From positions 1-31,769 of IMG/VR virus record IMGVR_UViG_3300017977_000101: 31,769 bases of DNA; one strand, given 5' to 3'. This DNA is from a virus. Position numbers and translations under genes: made by a program. Of this stretch, positions 23,203-31,292 are shown piece after piece (position 1 is the stretch's first letter; each line of letters opens with the position of its first letter). The notes under the pieces are model-generated. The model was not told where the DNA came from. It ran no database searches and saw nothing but the letters and a program-made list of their open reading frames with translations.

Positions 23203-23704
23203 TTTTTAATTGTATTAAAAGGGTTGTTAAATTGCTGTTAATTTGTTTTAATTGGTTTTGGTTTTGATAGAATTCATCTAACATTTTCCAATTATTAAGA
23301 AGTTGTTTCCATATATTTAAAGCTTCTGCTTTAGTTGTAGATATAGATTGAAGATAATTAATTATTTCCTTTAAAGATTTTCCTTCAGTGGTATTAATTT
23401 TTGGATTAAATTTATAATTTAATTCAAAAAACATAAAGTATTCTTCAATAAACTTAGTGTATTCACTTAATTCCTTAGTTTCAATCAGGTCATAAACAAC
23501 TCTATTTTCAAGCTTACAAACAACATCTTTTATGTGATGTTCCATAAAAGGAATTGCTTTAGTTAAGTGTTGCCAAAAACTATCCTTAACTCCTCCAGAC
23601 TTGTGTTCTAATCGCTTAAATTGACCATTATGATACACTACTACCAATTTGGTTTTGAAACGTGTAAAGGTTACATTATATTTATGTGTTTGTCCCATCT
23701 TCAA
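23120..23704 (-). CDS. Unknown early protein
   Basis: 194 residues, not recognised. The N-terminus has strands (YNVTFTRFKTKLVVVYHNGQFKRL) and the rest is helical, with a polar C-terminal tail rich in N, T and S. It overlaps the previous gene by 23 bp and the following gene by 83 bp. There are two nearby start codons (23704 and 23698). Confidence 0.45.
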   Translation of the reverse strand: MKMGQTHKYNVTFTRFKTKLVVVYHNGQFKRLEHKSGGVKDSFWQHLTKAIPFMEHHIKDVVCKLENRVVYDLIETKELSEYTKFIEEYFMFFELNYKFNPKINTTEGKSLKEIINYLQSISTTKAEALNIWKQLLNNWKMLDEFYQNQNQLKQINSNLTTLLIQLKNGSSKTGTTNTERVQTTDSIVDEFFKK

Positions 23705-23864
23705 TTAATTGAAATAAATTATCATCAATATCAACTTCTAAAAATGGAATTTCATGTCTCATGCCGTTCCATCCAATTAAATCACCACAAATAAAAACCC
23801 ACATTAATTCACCATTTAAGTATGATACTTTTATTTTAGAACCTTTAATTACATATAAATTCAT
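23682..23864 (-). CDS. Unknown small early protein
   Basis: 60 residues with mostly beta-like spacing (MNLYVIKGSKIKVSYLNGEL). No motif is recognised. It overlaps the GemA-like gene by 4 bp and the following gene by 23 bp, so it is embedded in a tightly coupled row of genes. Confidence 0.45.
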   Translation of the reverse strand: MNLYVIKGSKIKVSYLNGELMWVFICGDLIGWNGMRHEIPFLEVDIDDNLFQLIEDGTNT

Positions 23865-24271
23865 TTATCTATTCTTTTTATAAATGAAGTATAAACAGAT
23901 TCAGCTTGTGTAACTAACTCCGTTAATTCTTTTATTGAGTATTCATTCAATGCTTTATGGTATTTGCTATATTTTAACATCCATTGTTCAAATTCAGTTT
24001 GTGAATATTTCATGTTTCTAACAAAGTATGACCAAACTTTTCTACGCATTTTGTTTTCTGGAGATTTCATCCAATTTGGGTTTGGTTTATTAAAGTTTAG
24101 TAATTTATTAAGCTGATTTATTAATTCTCTATACTCAAAAGGTGTTAGGTCTTTTAATCCATGTTTTCTGCCTTCAGTAATATTCTCAATCATTTCTTGA
24201 CGAGTAAACTTATGACCTTTTGCTTTGAGTTCCTTCTCAATGGCAAAGTATTGTTTATAATTATTGCTCAT
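23861..24271 (-). CDS. gemA: GemA-like regulator (Mu gp16, DUF1018)
   Basis: 136 residues from ATG at 24269-24271; the longer frame to 24295 would need a TTG and is less likely. The segment 'RRKVWSYFVRNMKYSQTEFEQWMLKYSKYHKALNEYSIKELTELVTQAESVY' matches the DUF1018 pattern of conserved WSY/F helices and a 'L---ql---e' ending. In Mu, GemA alters expression of host genes and DNA supercoiling during replication. It lies mid-operon, as in Mu. Confidence 0.65.
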   Translation of the reverse strand: MSNNYKQYFAIEKELKAKGHKFTRQEMIENITEGRKHGLKDLTPFEYRELINQLNKLLNFNKPNPNWMKSPENKMRRKVWSYFVRNMKYSQTEFEQWMLKYSKYHKALNEYSIKELTELVTQAESVYTSFIKRIDK

Positions 24272-24500
24272 TTTCGTATTTATTAATATTATCAAGCCAT
24301 TTGGCTATATTTGACACATTTAATTTATGATATTCATCTAAACTTACTTCTGTGTCTGATATTCTTAAAACTAAAGCTGTAGGATTAATTTGATGAATTA
24401 GACCGACAGCTTCATCCATAGTATAAAACTCATCTGCATAAGCTATGTGAGGTTTACCTAAAGCTTCATAAAGCACTTTTTTACATTTAATAAATTCCAT
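24261..24500 (-). CDS. Unknown small early protein
   Basis: 79 residues, not recognised. It has a mixed helical pattern (YADEFYTMDEAVGLIHQINPTALVLRISDTEVS) with a conserved-looking 'KWLDNINKY' end. It overlaps the next gene by 11 bp and the previous gene by 1 bp. Confidence 0.45.
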   Translation of the reverse strand: MEFIKCKKVLYEALGKPHIAYADEFYTMDEAVGLIHQINPTALVLRISDTEVSLDEYHKLNVSNIAKWLDNINKYENEQ

Positions 24501-24733
24501 TATTCTACAATTTTAGTGTCAATATAATTTCTAACTACTACACCTTCTTTTATTGAACCACTTTTATAAGATTCTGAAAGAGGGATATACTTTTTGGTAA
24601 TACCATCATAAAAACATAGTTTAACATTGGTAACAAACATTCCTTTTCCTCCTAGTTCCATTTCGTCATCTAATGATATTAATAAATTATCCTCATCTTT
24701 AATCTCTGTTTTATTTTTATCTGTAAATTCCAT
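24500..24733 (-). CDS. Unknown small acidic early protein
   Basis: 77 residues, not recognised. The beginning is acidic (IKDEDNLLISLDDEMELGGKG) and the rest is beta-like (VTNVKLCFYDGITKKYIPLSESY). Its stop overlaps the next start by 1 bp. Confidence 0.4.
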   Translation of the reverse strand: MEFTDKNKTEIKDEDNLLISLDDEMELGGKGMFVTNVKLCFYDGITKKYIPLSESYKSGSIKEGVVVRNYIDTKIVE

Positions 24734-24754
24734 AATTGATGCTGTTATAAAGTT

Positions 24755-24991
24755 TTATTTTTTGTTTTTAACTAAGTAGGCTTTTTCTACAATAAACTGA
24801 ACTTCATTTTTAACTTTTGCAATAGCTTTAGCTTTTGATGGAGCGACAGTCATAACTGTTACAAGTTTATTTTCATTATTATTTAATGATAAATAACAAT
24901 GTACTTTATAAGTTTTTCGAGTTGCTTTACTCTTAAAAAGCCTGCTTATTTTACTTATTTTAGTAGTTCTTTCTTTTTTCTTACCAAACAT
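24755..24991 (-). CDS. Unknown small basic early protein
   Basis: 78 residues, strongly basic at the N-terminus (MFGKKKERTTKISKISRLFKSK), which suggests binding of nucleic acid. A beta strand pair (TYKVHCYLSLNNNENKLVTVMTVAPS) and a helix (AKAIAKVKNEVQFIVEKAYLV) follow. No known motif is found. Confidence 0.4.
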   Translation of the reverse strand: MFGKKKERTTKISKISRLFKSKATRKTYKVHCYLSLNNNENKLVTVMTVAPSKAKAIAKVKNEVQFIVEKAYLVKNKK

Positions 24992-24996
24992 ATTTT

Positions 24997-25260
24997 TTAA
25001 TTATTATTTACATTCCTTTTTTGGATAGCTTTATTTTTAATTGGGATTACTATATCATATAAATCTCTAACTGTTTTAAGTTTTTTCTCTTCTGTTCCTC
25101 CTTTATCTAACCAAAACTCATTATCAACTACAGTTATATCTTTCATTTCTTTATGAGTGTATGTTATTACACCATTATCAGTTCTCCTATTTAAACCAAG
25201 ATAATAGACTGATTGATGAGATAACATTTCGTTTAAAAACTCTTCACTTATACAAGTCAT
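24997..25260 (-). CDS. Unknown small early protein
   Basis: 87 residues, not recognised. It begins MTCISEEFLNEMLSHQSVYYLGL and ends with a lysine/asparagine-rich tail. It lies 5 bp from each neighbour. Confidence 0.4.
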   Translation of the reverse strand: MTCISEEFLNEMLSHQSVYYLGLNRRTDNGVITYTHKEMKDITVVDNEFWLDKGGTEEKKLKTVRDLYDIVIPIKNKAIQKRNVNNN

Positions 25261-25265
25261 AGCTA

Positions 25266-25892
25266 TTAATTAATTGATGAAAAATTTAAATCTATATTGT
25301 CATACTTTCCTTCCTCATTTCTGACAGAAATTCTAAAATACATTTTAGAATCAGGTCTACGGATTGAACTTTCAATTAAGTCTAAAGCCTCTTGAAAGGT
25401 TGGCTTTTTTATTTTGTTGCGATAACGCAATAAGCCAGTTACTTTTTTTGCATCTAAAGCACCACGTTTTGTTTCAAAAGCATCAAACACTAATTGTTTA
25501 ATAAAGTCGTTTTTAGCAGTGATGTTGTTTTTAAGGAATTCATCTAACTTGTCTTTACAAGCTTTAATTCCTAAATCATCAAATTCAATTCTTTCAGATA
25601 TTGACACTTCAACCTTGATGGAACGGTTAAAATTGTACCAAGTAAAGTTTCCTTTGTTCTTTTTATCATTATTAACTGATGCCATATAAGTGTCATAAAC
25701 ATCTTGGCACACCTCTCTAACTTCATCTTTAAAACTTTTTAACTTATTAGATAATCCATTAGCTTTTTTTGCTAAAGCATAAGACTTTCTCTCCATCAAT
25801 CTTTCAACTTTAGTTGTGCGATTATATGGGATTGACAAACCTGCTTCATCTGTCCACATACTGTCAGTACTTTTTTGAATTTTTAACTCCAT
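25266..25892 (-). CDS. DUF3164 family protein (Mu gp8-type early protein)
   Basis: 208 residues. The start 'MWTDEAGLSIPYNRTTKVERLMERKSYALAKKANGLSNKLKSFKDEV' is the usual DUF3164 opening (W-D--G--ipy), and 'KKNKGNFTWYNFNRSIKVEVSISERIEFDDLGIKACKDKLDEFL' is its middle part. The family is common in the early region of Mu-like phages. The function is unknown; a role in replication or in the switch to late genes has been assumed from its position. Confidence 0.7.
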   Translation of the reverse strand: MELKIQKSTDSMWTDEAGLSIPYNRTTKVERLMERKSYALAKKANGLSNKLKSFKDEVREVCQDVYDTYMASVNNDKKNKGNFTWYNFNRSIKVEVSISERIEFDDLGIKACKDKLDEFLKNNITAKNDFIKQLVFDAFETKRGALDAKKVTGLLRYRNKIKKPTFQEALDLIESSIRRPDSKMYFRISVRNEEGKYDNIDLNFSSIN

Positions 25893-25893
25893 A

Positions 25894-26154
25894 TTACTTA
25901 TTTTTTATTTGGTTAATATCTACATGGGATGGCTCTATACCACCATTATTTTTTCCTATATTTTTTATTCTACTTTTTATAGTTAATTCATTAATATTTA
26001 ATTGGTTTAGTTTATCAAAATCACTCCACCATTTTTTATTCATTTTCACATTCGATTTATAAACTACTTTTTCAAGGTGTTTAATTTGCTTTTTAACAGT
26101 TTTTAAACGCTTGTTTAAATCCTCTATATAATTTGGTTTTAACTCTTCAGACAT
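25894..26154 (-). CDS. Unknown small coiled-coil early protein
   Basis: 86 residues. The first half is a strong helix with regular Leu/Lys spacing (LNKRLKTVKKQIKHLEKVVYKSN), probably a coiled coil. The rest is polar. It lies 1 bp from the DUF3164 gene and overlaps the previous gene by 8 bp. Confidence 0.45.
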   Translation of the reverse strand: MSEELKPNYIEDLNKRLKTVKKQIKHLEKVVYKSNVKMNKKWWSDFDKLNQLNINELTIKSRIKNIGKNNGGIEPSHVDINQIKNK

Positions 26155-26560
26155 TATGTTTTGATAGTTTTTTTAGATAAATATTGTAATAATTAGCTTC
26201 TGTTCTTCCATCAGCATGTAACACCTCCATTTCCTCTATAAATATTTTATGAGTTAATTTTATATTATGATGTTGAATAAGATCTATCAATTCTGCTTGC
26301 CAATTATAAAACTCTACTCTCCACCAAGACCAAAACATTTTATCTCTTGAAATTTTTGTGTAAAACTTATGATATTGTGTATTTGGAGGGTAAATATCTT
26401 CTAAGAATTTACACCCTAGCTCAAAAACAAAGTTGTAATATTCAAATTTATTTAAGTTGACGACCTGGAGGATATACGCTTGATTGGATGCGTATTTTTG
26501 AAGGGCTTTTTGCTCTTTCGTTTTTGTGGTTTTTTGTTTTGTTAATGCTGGCTGTTTCAT
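26147..26560 (-). CDS. Unknown early protein
   Basis: 137 residues. It is rich in aromatic residues (MFWSWWRVEFYNWQAELIDLIQHH) with a polar, lysine-rich beginning. No known motif is found. It is separated from the RecA-like ATPase gene by 42 bp, one of the larger gaps in the operon; I see no promoter or terminator in that gap. Confidence 0.4.
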   Translation of the reverse strand: MKQPALTKQKTTKTKEQKALQKYASNQAYILQVVNLNKFEYYNFVFELGCKFLEDIYPPNTQYHKFYTKISRDKMFWSWWRVEFYNWQAELIDLIQHHNIKLTHKIFIEEMEVLHADGRTEANYYNIYLKKLSKHNV

Positions 26561-26602
26561 AAGTACACGTTAAATTTTTAATTAATTTTTTATCCATATT
26601 AT

Positions 26603-27220
26603 TTAATCTATTTTATTCCAGTATTTTTCTGCTCCTTCATGCCAAATAGTGTAAGGTTCTCCTCCTCCAAATCTACTCGTTGCAAAAGCCTTGTAACCTT
26701 CTACCATAATTTTTACAAAAGCATCAAATCTTATTGAATTGGCTACTCTTCCTGCAGGTAGTTTACCTTGAGAATGAGAGATGATAATAAATAGTGTTTT
26801 AGGATTAGATTCTTTTAGCCTTTTATATTGCTTAAAGTTTAAACCTGAATATTGTAAAGAATCAATTACAACAATTTTTGGAGCTTTATGTTGGCTTAAT
26901 CTTTTTTCAAGATCTTCTATGGGTTCATTATCAAGCAAAATTATTTTTCGCTTAACTTCATCCATTCCTGTATCAATAAATGCCAATTTCATGCTTTCAC
27001 TTAACCCCTCTTCTAATGAGTTATAAGCTACTCTACCAAATTTTGTTAAATACTTACACATTTGTAATACAAAGCGAGTTTTACCGTTACCCGAATCTCC
27101 CCAAACTAACCAAGTACCTGAAAGCTGTGGATTACCAATAAGGTTATGCCATTCGTTTTCAAACTCAAGTACTTTGAAGTTTTTTGAAATTAGTTCGCTT
27201 ACGCTAATTGCTCTTTTCAT
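26603..27220 (-). CDS. RecA/RadA-like P-loop ATPase next to MuB
   Basis: 205 residues. Walker A GDSGNGKT is at 41-48, a Glu pair after the next strand at about 70-71 (NSLEEGLSES) and Walker B KIVVIDS with Asp120. The order of strands is that of RecA/KaiC/RadA proteins, not of AAA+ MuB. It lacks a DNA-binding extension. It starts one base after the MuB-like stop, so the two ATPases are made together. In Mu only MuB is present here. A role in strand exchange, loading of replication proteins or MuB control is possible. Confidence 0.65.
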   Translation of the reverse strand: MKRAISVSELISKNFKVLEFENEWHNLIGNPQLSGTWLVWGDSGNGKTRFVLQMCKYLTKFGRVAYNSLEEGLSESMKLAFIDTGMDEVKRKIILLDNEPIEDLEKRLSQHKAPKIVVIDSLQYSGLNFKQYKRLKESNPKTLFIIISHSQGKLPAGRVANSIRFDAFVKIMVEGYKAFATSRFGGGEPYTIWHEGAEKYWNKID

Positions 27221-28078
27221 TTAGGCGGCTGTTTGGTTTTGAAGTTTTTTAAATGCGTGTATCTTTCTTTTTACTCGTCTTAAATCATCTTCACAATTTT
27301 TGTAAATTGCTTTAATGTCTGATGTTGATGTTATTCCGTTGGCATTACACACTTGTATTACATCTGTATAGCCTACACCATTAAGTTCAATAAACTGTCT
27401 GCCTATTCTTGAGTAAATTTCCTTATATCCTTTTTTATTAAGTTTTACCCCTTTTTTTATGCGCTTGGCTAAATGATCAGTTGCACACATTATAATACCA
27501 CATCTATCTTCAAGCTCGTTGTAAATGGTAATAAAAAAATATAGTACCTGATCTGTTAATTTATCTACTTCATCTAATGTAATAAGAGGCTTGTCTTGTT
27601 TTAAAAGTGTACTAATCACTTCTTGCATCATTTCTGCTACAGTTAAACCACTACTGTCACGCCCCATTGCTTGTAATAATTCTGACAAAAAGTATTTACG
27701 GTTCCAAAACTCTGAGCAACGTAACATATATGCTCTTTTATATGTTTTAGTGTATTGTTTTATAGCTTCAGATTTGCCAGAACCAGCCTCACCAACTACA
27801 GCATACACTAAACTATTTTCTTGACTATCTAATAACAGTTTAGACATCATAATAAAATCTCTTGTTTGTACAATTTGCCACTCTTCAGAACCATCAAGTT
27901 GTGAGTTGATTGTTCTCCACATCTCATCAGATATTAATTCCCATTTTGAATTTAAAACCTGACTAATTGTTGCAGAGCTAACTCCTTTTAAAGTGTTAGA
28001 TGCTTTGTTTTGGCTGTCGAATCGGCTAACGTAACTTTTTAATTTGTTAGCAATAATTTGTTTTTCCTCTTTTTTCAT
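27221..28078 (-). CDS. MuB-like AAA+ transposition ATPase
   Basis: 285 residues, near the length of MuB (312). Residues about 10-62 form an N-terminal helix-turn-helix of the kind seen in MuB (SNTLKGVSSATISQVLNSKW). Walker A is GEAGSGKS at 96-103, Walker B PLITLDEVDK with Asp169/Glu170, and a sensor-type 'MCATDHLAKR' follows. The C-terminus is helical and basic. It would bind target DNA, choose the insertion site away from the phage and stimulate the transposase. It follows the transposase after a terminator-like hairpin. Confidence 0.8.
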   Translation of the reverse strand: MKKEEKQIIANKLKSYVSRFDSQNKASNTLKGVSSATISQVLNSKWELISDEMWRTINSQLDGSEEWQIVQTRDFIMMSKLLLDSQENSLVYAVVGEAGSGKSEAIKQYTKTYKRAYMLRCSEFWNRKYFLSELLQAMGRDSSGLTVAEMMQEVISTLLKQDKPLITLDEVDKLTDQVLYFFITIYNELEDRCGIIMCATDHLAKRIKKGVKLNKKGYKEIYSRIGRQFIELNGVGYTDVIQVCNANGITSTSDIKAIYKNCEDDLRRVKRKIHAFKKLQNQTAA

Positions 28079-28088
28079 TTTACCTTTG
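28057..28088 (+). promoter_or_regulatory. Promoter-like sequence opposing the MuB start
   Basis: TTTG (28057-28060), 20 bp, TACCTTTG (28081-28088) on the + strand match the Bacteroidota consensus with perfect spacing. A terminator with T6 follows at 28125-28152. The same bases encode the MuB start region on the other strand, so chance is possible. Confidence 0.3.
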
Positions 28089-28124
28089 TTTTTTAATTGA
28101 ATTAACTTTTATTTTTATGAATTT

Positions 28125-28152
28125 AAAAGCTCCGCTCTAACGGAGCTTTTTT
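28125..28152. terminator. Terminator between transposase and MuB genes
   Basis: AAAAGCTCCG (28125-28134) and CGGAGCTTTT (28141-28150) pair perfectly with loop CTCTAA. It ends in T6 on + and T4 on -. On the minus strand it should lower MuB expression relative to transposase. Confidence 0.65.
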
Positions 28153-28154
28153 AT

Positions 28155-30164
28155 TTATTGAAGCATTTGCTTGTAAATATTAGTTGCTTGGTCATCTTCA
28201 TCTTGAGATTCTAATTCTGACACTTGAGATTCTAATTTGATAACTTTACCAATATCTGCAGGTTGTTTTTTATTTTTTGATTTTAGACCTAATAGTCCTG
28301 GAGACTTCAATCCATATTGTTCAGGTAACATTCCGTGTTCCTCTAATATTTCATCCATTGTTTCTGATGCTTTTAATCGTGCATCATCATTAAGCTCTTT
28401 AATTTTTTGTATGTATTCAGACTCAAACTCTTCTTGCTCTTGTTTACCTCTGTGAATTTCTATTTTAGTGGTTGCCTCACAAACAAATCTAATTCCAAGC
28501 GGTGTATCTTCATACAGGTAAATCATACTCATGTCATCAGGGTCAAACTTGATAATAAACTTTTTATCAATATTCATTCTTAACCATTCTACATTAGGAT
28601 AACCATCTTTATAAACCATGTATTTATACTCCACTTTGTTTTCTCTAAATGAAATACCTCCTGGAGTGCATGTAACTTTTTTAGGACGTTTAATCCAAAA
28701 TAAATCAACCATATCCCATAATGTTACTTGAGGTGTTTCAGGGTTTTGAGAATTCAAATACATTTCTAAACGTGGCATTCCACTTTTTGGATGAGCAGCT
28801 TCATTCCATTCTTTTCGACAATTTTTATAAATTTCAACTACTTCTTTAAAATTTGGAAGGCTATCCTTATTAGCCAACACCATTTCTCTATGAGCTTTAC
28901 TTGAAATTGATTTTGCAGTAATGTTTTGACCTGTAAAATTCCAATATTTAGCAAGGAACTGTTTTTGAAATCTACCAAATGCACTCTCAATCGTTTTTGA
29001 TTTTCCATTATATGGTGTTGTTTTAATAGCCAAACGTGCAACCTTTGTTAAAAACTCTCCTGATTTTAACTTTTTATGTCCACCTTGACCATCAAACCCT
29101 ATTTGATATGGCTTATGTCCTGAAATTTTAATAGCCATTTTATAAGCCTTAAATTGAGCCTCATAGTTTTCTGTTTTGCTGATGTGATACCCTAAAAATA
29201 CTTCACTAAAAGCATCCATTACTTCATAAACTTGGCAAGTTTCAATTTTACCATCTTTGTTTAAATAGTATAAATTCAATTTGGTTCCGTCAGAATACCA
29301 CAATGAATCTCTCATACTTGGCAATTTAGTTGTGTGATGGTAGGTAAATTTTTCTTTGGCATAAACATCTCCATGTCTATGTCCATACCATAAATGTTTA
29401 ACGCCATCTTTATATAAAAACAATCTTAATGTATTTTCATCTTTAAGTTGCTTCCAACCTTCTTTTAAAGCTTTTTCATTATATTCAAACAATAGTTGAT
29501 TTAGTGATACAACTCTTGCAACTCTATCTGACCAACGAGCTAGTACCCAAAAACTAGCCTCTTTATTAATTTTTTCAGAATTATCATTGCAAAATCCTTT
29601 ATGAATTAAAACCTCATAACCATTTGAATGATAAGCTTTATATTTTTCTTTAAGCCTACGAACATTTTTAGGCAACGAGTGAGGATAGGTGTGGCGTGGC
29701 AAATTTTGAATTACCTCTGATATAGCCTCCCAAAGTTTTTTAGCTCTACCACCTAAAGAATTGGCACTTGATTTACGCATATTAACCACTGTTTTAACTG
29801 TGTTTAAGATAGATGCGTTAGCAATGTATTCATTAATGTTTTTTTCAGGCAAGGCTGTGCCATTTGGTAGTGTGTAATCTTTATAAAACTCCTCAGCTTT
29901 TATATCGGTAACCAATAAATCTCTAAATCTATTGTGTTTGGTTGTTTTGTAAGGGTCGCCAAACTTGTCTATTATAATTTGTTTAAAACGCTCAGGTAAA
30001 CTATCATAAACCACTAATGCAGATCTTCCGTTACCTCCTCTACGGATAACATTTAACCAGCCTCTATGTCTTAAGTTTTTATAATTATTAAAAGTCATAA
30101 CTCCTGCATCATTATAGAGCCAACCACCGTGTACACAAAGTTTGTTTTGATAGTATTCAAACAT
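28155..30164 (-). CDS. MuA-like DDE transposase
   Basis: 669 residues, about the size of MuA (663). The DDE triad fits Asp292 (SLWYSDGTKLNL), Asp358 (GFDGQGGHKK) and Glu393 (KTIESAFGRFQ); the Asp-Glu spacing of 35 is the classic value. The N-terminal part holds the DNA-binding domains, with 'WLNVIRRGGNGRSALVVYDSLPERF' in a Mu-type I-beta-gamma position. After the core, a Mu-type C-terminal barrel (EYKYMVYKDGYPNVEWL) and a helical tail with acidic repeats follow. It binds the end sites and inserts or replicates the phage. It is the first large gene after the early promoter. Confidence 0.9.
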   Translation of the reverse strand: MFEYYQNKLCVHGGWLYNDAGVMTFNNYKNLRHRGWLNVIRRGGNGRSALVVYDSLPERFKQIIIDKFGDPYKTTKHNRFRDLLVTDIKAEEFYKDYTLPNGTALPEKNINEYIANASILNTVKTVVNMRKSSANSLGGRAKKLWEAISEVIQNLPRHTYPHSLPKNVRRLKEKYKAYHSNGYEVLIHKGFCNDNSEKINKEASFWVLARWSDRVARVVSLNQLLFEYNEKALKEGWKQLKDENTLRLFLYKDGVKHLWYGHRHGDVYAKEKFTYHHTTKLPSMRDSLWYSDGTKLNLYYLNKDGKIETCQVYEVMDAFSEVFLGYHISKTENYEAQFKAYKMAIKISGHKPYQIGFDGQGGHKKLKSGEFLTKVARLAIKTTPYNGKSKTIESAFGRFQKQFLAKYWNFTGQNITAKSISSKAHREMVLANKDSLPNFKEVVEIYKNCRKEWNEAAHPKSGMPRLEMYLNSQNPETPQVTLWDMVDLFWIKRPKKVTCTPGGISFRENKVEYKYMVYKDGYPNVEWLRMNIDKKFIIKFDPDDMSMIYLYEDTPLGIRFVCEATTKIEIHRGKQEQEEFESEYIQKIKELNDDARLKASETMDEILEEHGMLPEQYGLKSPGLLGLKSKNKKQPADIGKVIKLESQVSELESQDEDDQATNIYKQMLQ

Positions 30165-30166
30165 AT

Positions 30167-30370
30167 TTAATCAATTTTAATTGTATCAATTTTATTAACC
30201 TCCTCTTGCAATAGAACTCTTGCTCGTTGTCTAATTGCTTTTGCTCTTTTTGAATTAAATACATAGTCAAGCGATAATTGAACACTTTGCTTAGATGTAT
30301 TAAATTCGTCTCTAATCATTTTTTTATGATAAGATGAGATGTGAATTCTTAATTTTTTATATATTGTCAT
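30167..30370 (-). CDS. Ner-like small DNA-binding protein
   Basis: 67 residues from ATG at 30368-30370. The longer frame to 30469 would need a GTG and would run through the promoter and operators, so I reject it. 'HKKMIRDEFNTSKQSVQLSLDYVFNSKRAKAIRQRARVLL' is a helix-turn-helix with the same layout as small regulators at the start of Bacteroidota Mu-like early operons. It is the first gene of the early operon, as ner is in Mu, and probably represses the early promoter later on. Confidence 0.6.
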   Translation of the reverse strand: MTIYKKLRIHISSYHKKMIRDEFNTSKQSVQLSLDYVFNSKRAKAIRQRARVLLQEEVNKIDTIKID

Positions 30371-30386
30371 TTGGAAATGTTTTGTA

Positions 30387-30418
30387 CAAATATATTCACA
30401 ATATTTGAATATATCAAA
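30387..30418 (-). promoter_or_regulatory. Early promoter
   Basis: On the minus strand TTTG (30415-30418), 20 bp, TATATTTG (30387-30394) form a perfect Bacteroidota promoter. The start would be near 30381, 11 bp before the Ner-like ATG at 30370. Operator O1 lies between the boxes. Confidence 0.75.
30394..30410. promoter_or_regulatory. Operator O1 (candidate repressor site)
   Basis: 17-bp imperfect palindrome ATTCACAATATTTGAAT, lying exactly between the two boxes of the early promoter. Repressor bound here would block RNA polymerase. Confidence 0.6.
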
Positions 30419-30424
30419 ATAATT

Positions 30425-30441
30425 ATTCAAATATTTTGAAT
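30425..30441. promoter_or_regulatory. Operator O2 (candidate repressor site)
   Basis: 17-bp palindrome ATTCAAATATTTTGAAT, sharing both ends with O1 and lying 31 bp from it. It sits 15 bp before the repressor ATG and may control the repressor gene itself. Parts of O1 and O2 also form a 12-bp perfect inverted repeat with each other. Confidence 0.6.
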
Positions 30442-30456
30442 TAATATTTTTTAATA

Positions 30457-31131
30457 ATGGATAAATCACTAATACTTAATAAGATAAAAGAGCACTTAAA
30501 TATTGAAACAAACAAGGGCTTTGCTTCATTTTTAGGGATAAAACCTACTACATTATCAATGTGGTACAAAAGAAACACCTTTGACATTGAATTGGTGTTC
30601 AAAAAATGTGAATACATAAATCCAGAGTGGTTACTTACAGGTAAAGGTGATATGCTAAAGTCTAATTGTAATATTGATGAAAGAGACTCTTTATTAAAAA
30701 ATGAAGAAGCAAAAGCGTCTTATAATGTAAAATCAAAAGAAATACCTTTAATACCTATTGAAGCTATGGCAGGATTAAAACCTGAAGATGTTAGTATTTC
30801 TGAGCAAGACATAATGGAACGGTATGTAGTTCCAGATTTTACAGATATTGATTTTATGATTAGAGTTAAAGGAAGCAGTATGTATCCTAAATATAATAGT
30901 GGAGATGTTGTGGCTTGTAAAGTTATTAATGAAAAGAGTTTTATACAATGGAACAAAGTACACGTTATTGCCACCAGAGAACAAGGCGTACTTATTAAAC
31001 GCCTTAAAACAAGTGATGACAATGAATGCTTACTGGCCATATCAGATAATAAGAGCTATGATCCTTTTAATATACCCAAAAGTGAAATATTGAACATAGC
31101 ACTTGTTAAAGGTGTCATTAGGCTCGAATAA
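30457..31131 (+). CDS. CI-like repressor with LexA-type (S24) self-cleavage domain
   Basis: 224 residues. Residues about 12-62 form the CI-type helix-turn-helix (NKGFASFLGIKPTTLSMWYKRN). A linker leads to an S24 domain with catalytic Ser141 (KGSSMYPKYNSGDVV) and Lys181 (VLIKRLK). A possible cleavage site is Ala105-Gly106 (IEAMAGLK). RecA-triggered self-cleavage would then induce the phage after DNA damage; Mu's own repressor is of a different type, so this phage should be SOS-inducible. It is divergent to the early operon across the operators. Terminators follow at 31191-31292. Confidence 0.85.
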   Translation: MDKSLILNKIKEHLNIETNKGFASFLGIKPTTLSMWYKRNTFDIELVFKKCEYINPEWLLTGKGDMLKSNCNIDERDSLLKNEEAKASYNVKSKEIPLIPIEAMAGLKPEDVSISEQDIMERYVVPDFTDIDFMIRVKGSSMYPKYNSGDVVACKVINEKSFIQWNKVHVIATREQGVLIKRLKTSDDNECLLAISDNKSYDPFNIPKSEILNIALVKGVIRLE

Positions 31132-31190
31132 TACATAAATTGTACATTATTAAAACTGTAAAACACAAAATACACACATTTTTTTGAACC

Positions 31191-31226
31191 AAAACGCTAA
31201 AAACACCAGTAAAAATAAGCGTTTTT
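31191..31226 (+). terminator. Hairpin after the repressor gene, first
   Basis: AAAACGCT (31191-31198) and AGCGTTTT (31218-31225) pair over a 19-nt loop and end in T5. It is a moderate terminator for the repressor mRNA. Confidence 0.5.
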
Positions 31227-31265
31227 ACAAAATACTTATGGTATTACCCCCCCTATCAATCACAC

Positions 31266-31292
31266 AAAAAACACCGTTTTTTAGTGTTTTTT
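31266..31292. terminator. Hairpin after the repressor gene, second
   Basis: AAAAAACAC (31266-31274) and GTGTTTTTT (31284-31292) form 9 pairs over a 9-nt loop and end in T6. It acts as a terminator in either direction. Confidence 0.55.

Noticed and set aside
30371-30469. Longer form of the Ner-like gene up to 30469
   Set aside because: Needs a GTG start and would run through the early promoter and operators; the ATG at 30370 follows the promoter correctly.
31247-31253. Seven-C run as a phase-variation tract
   Set aside because: It is not in a gene and no promoter boxes flank it at a meaningful spacing.
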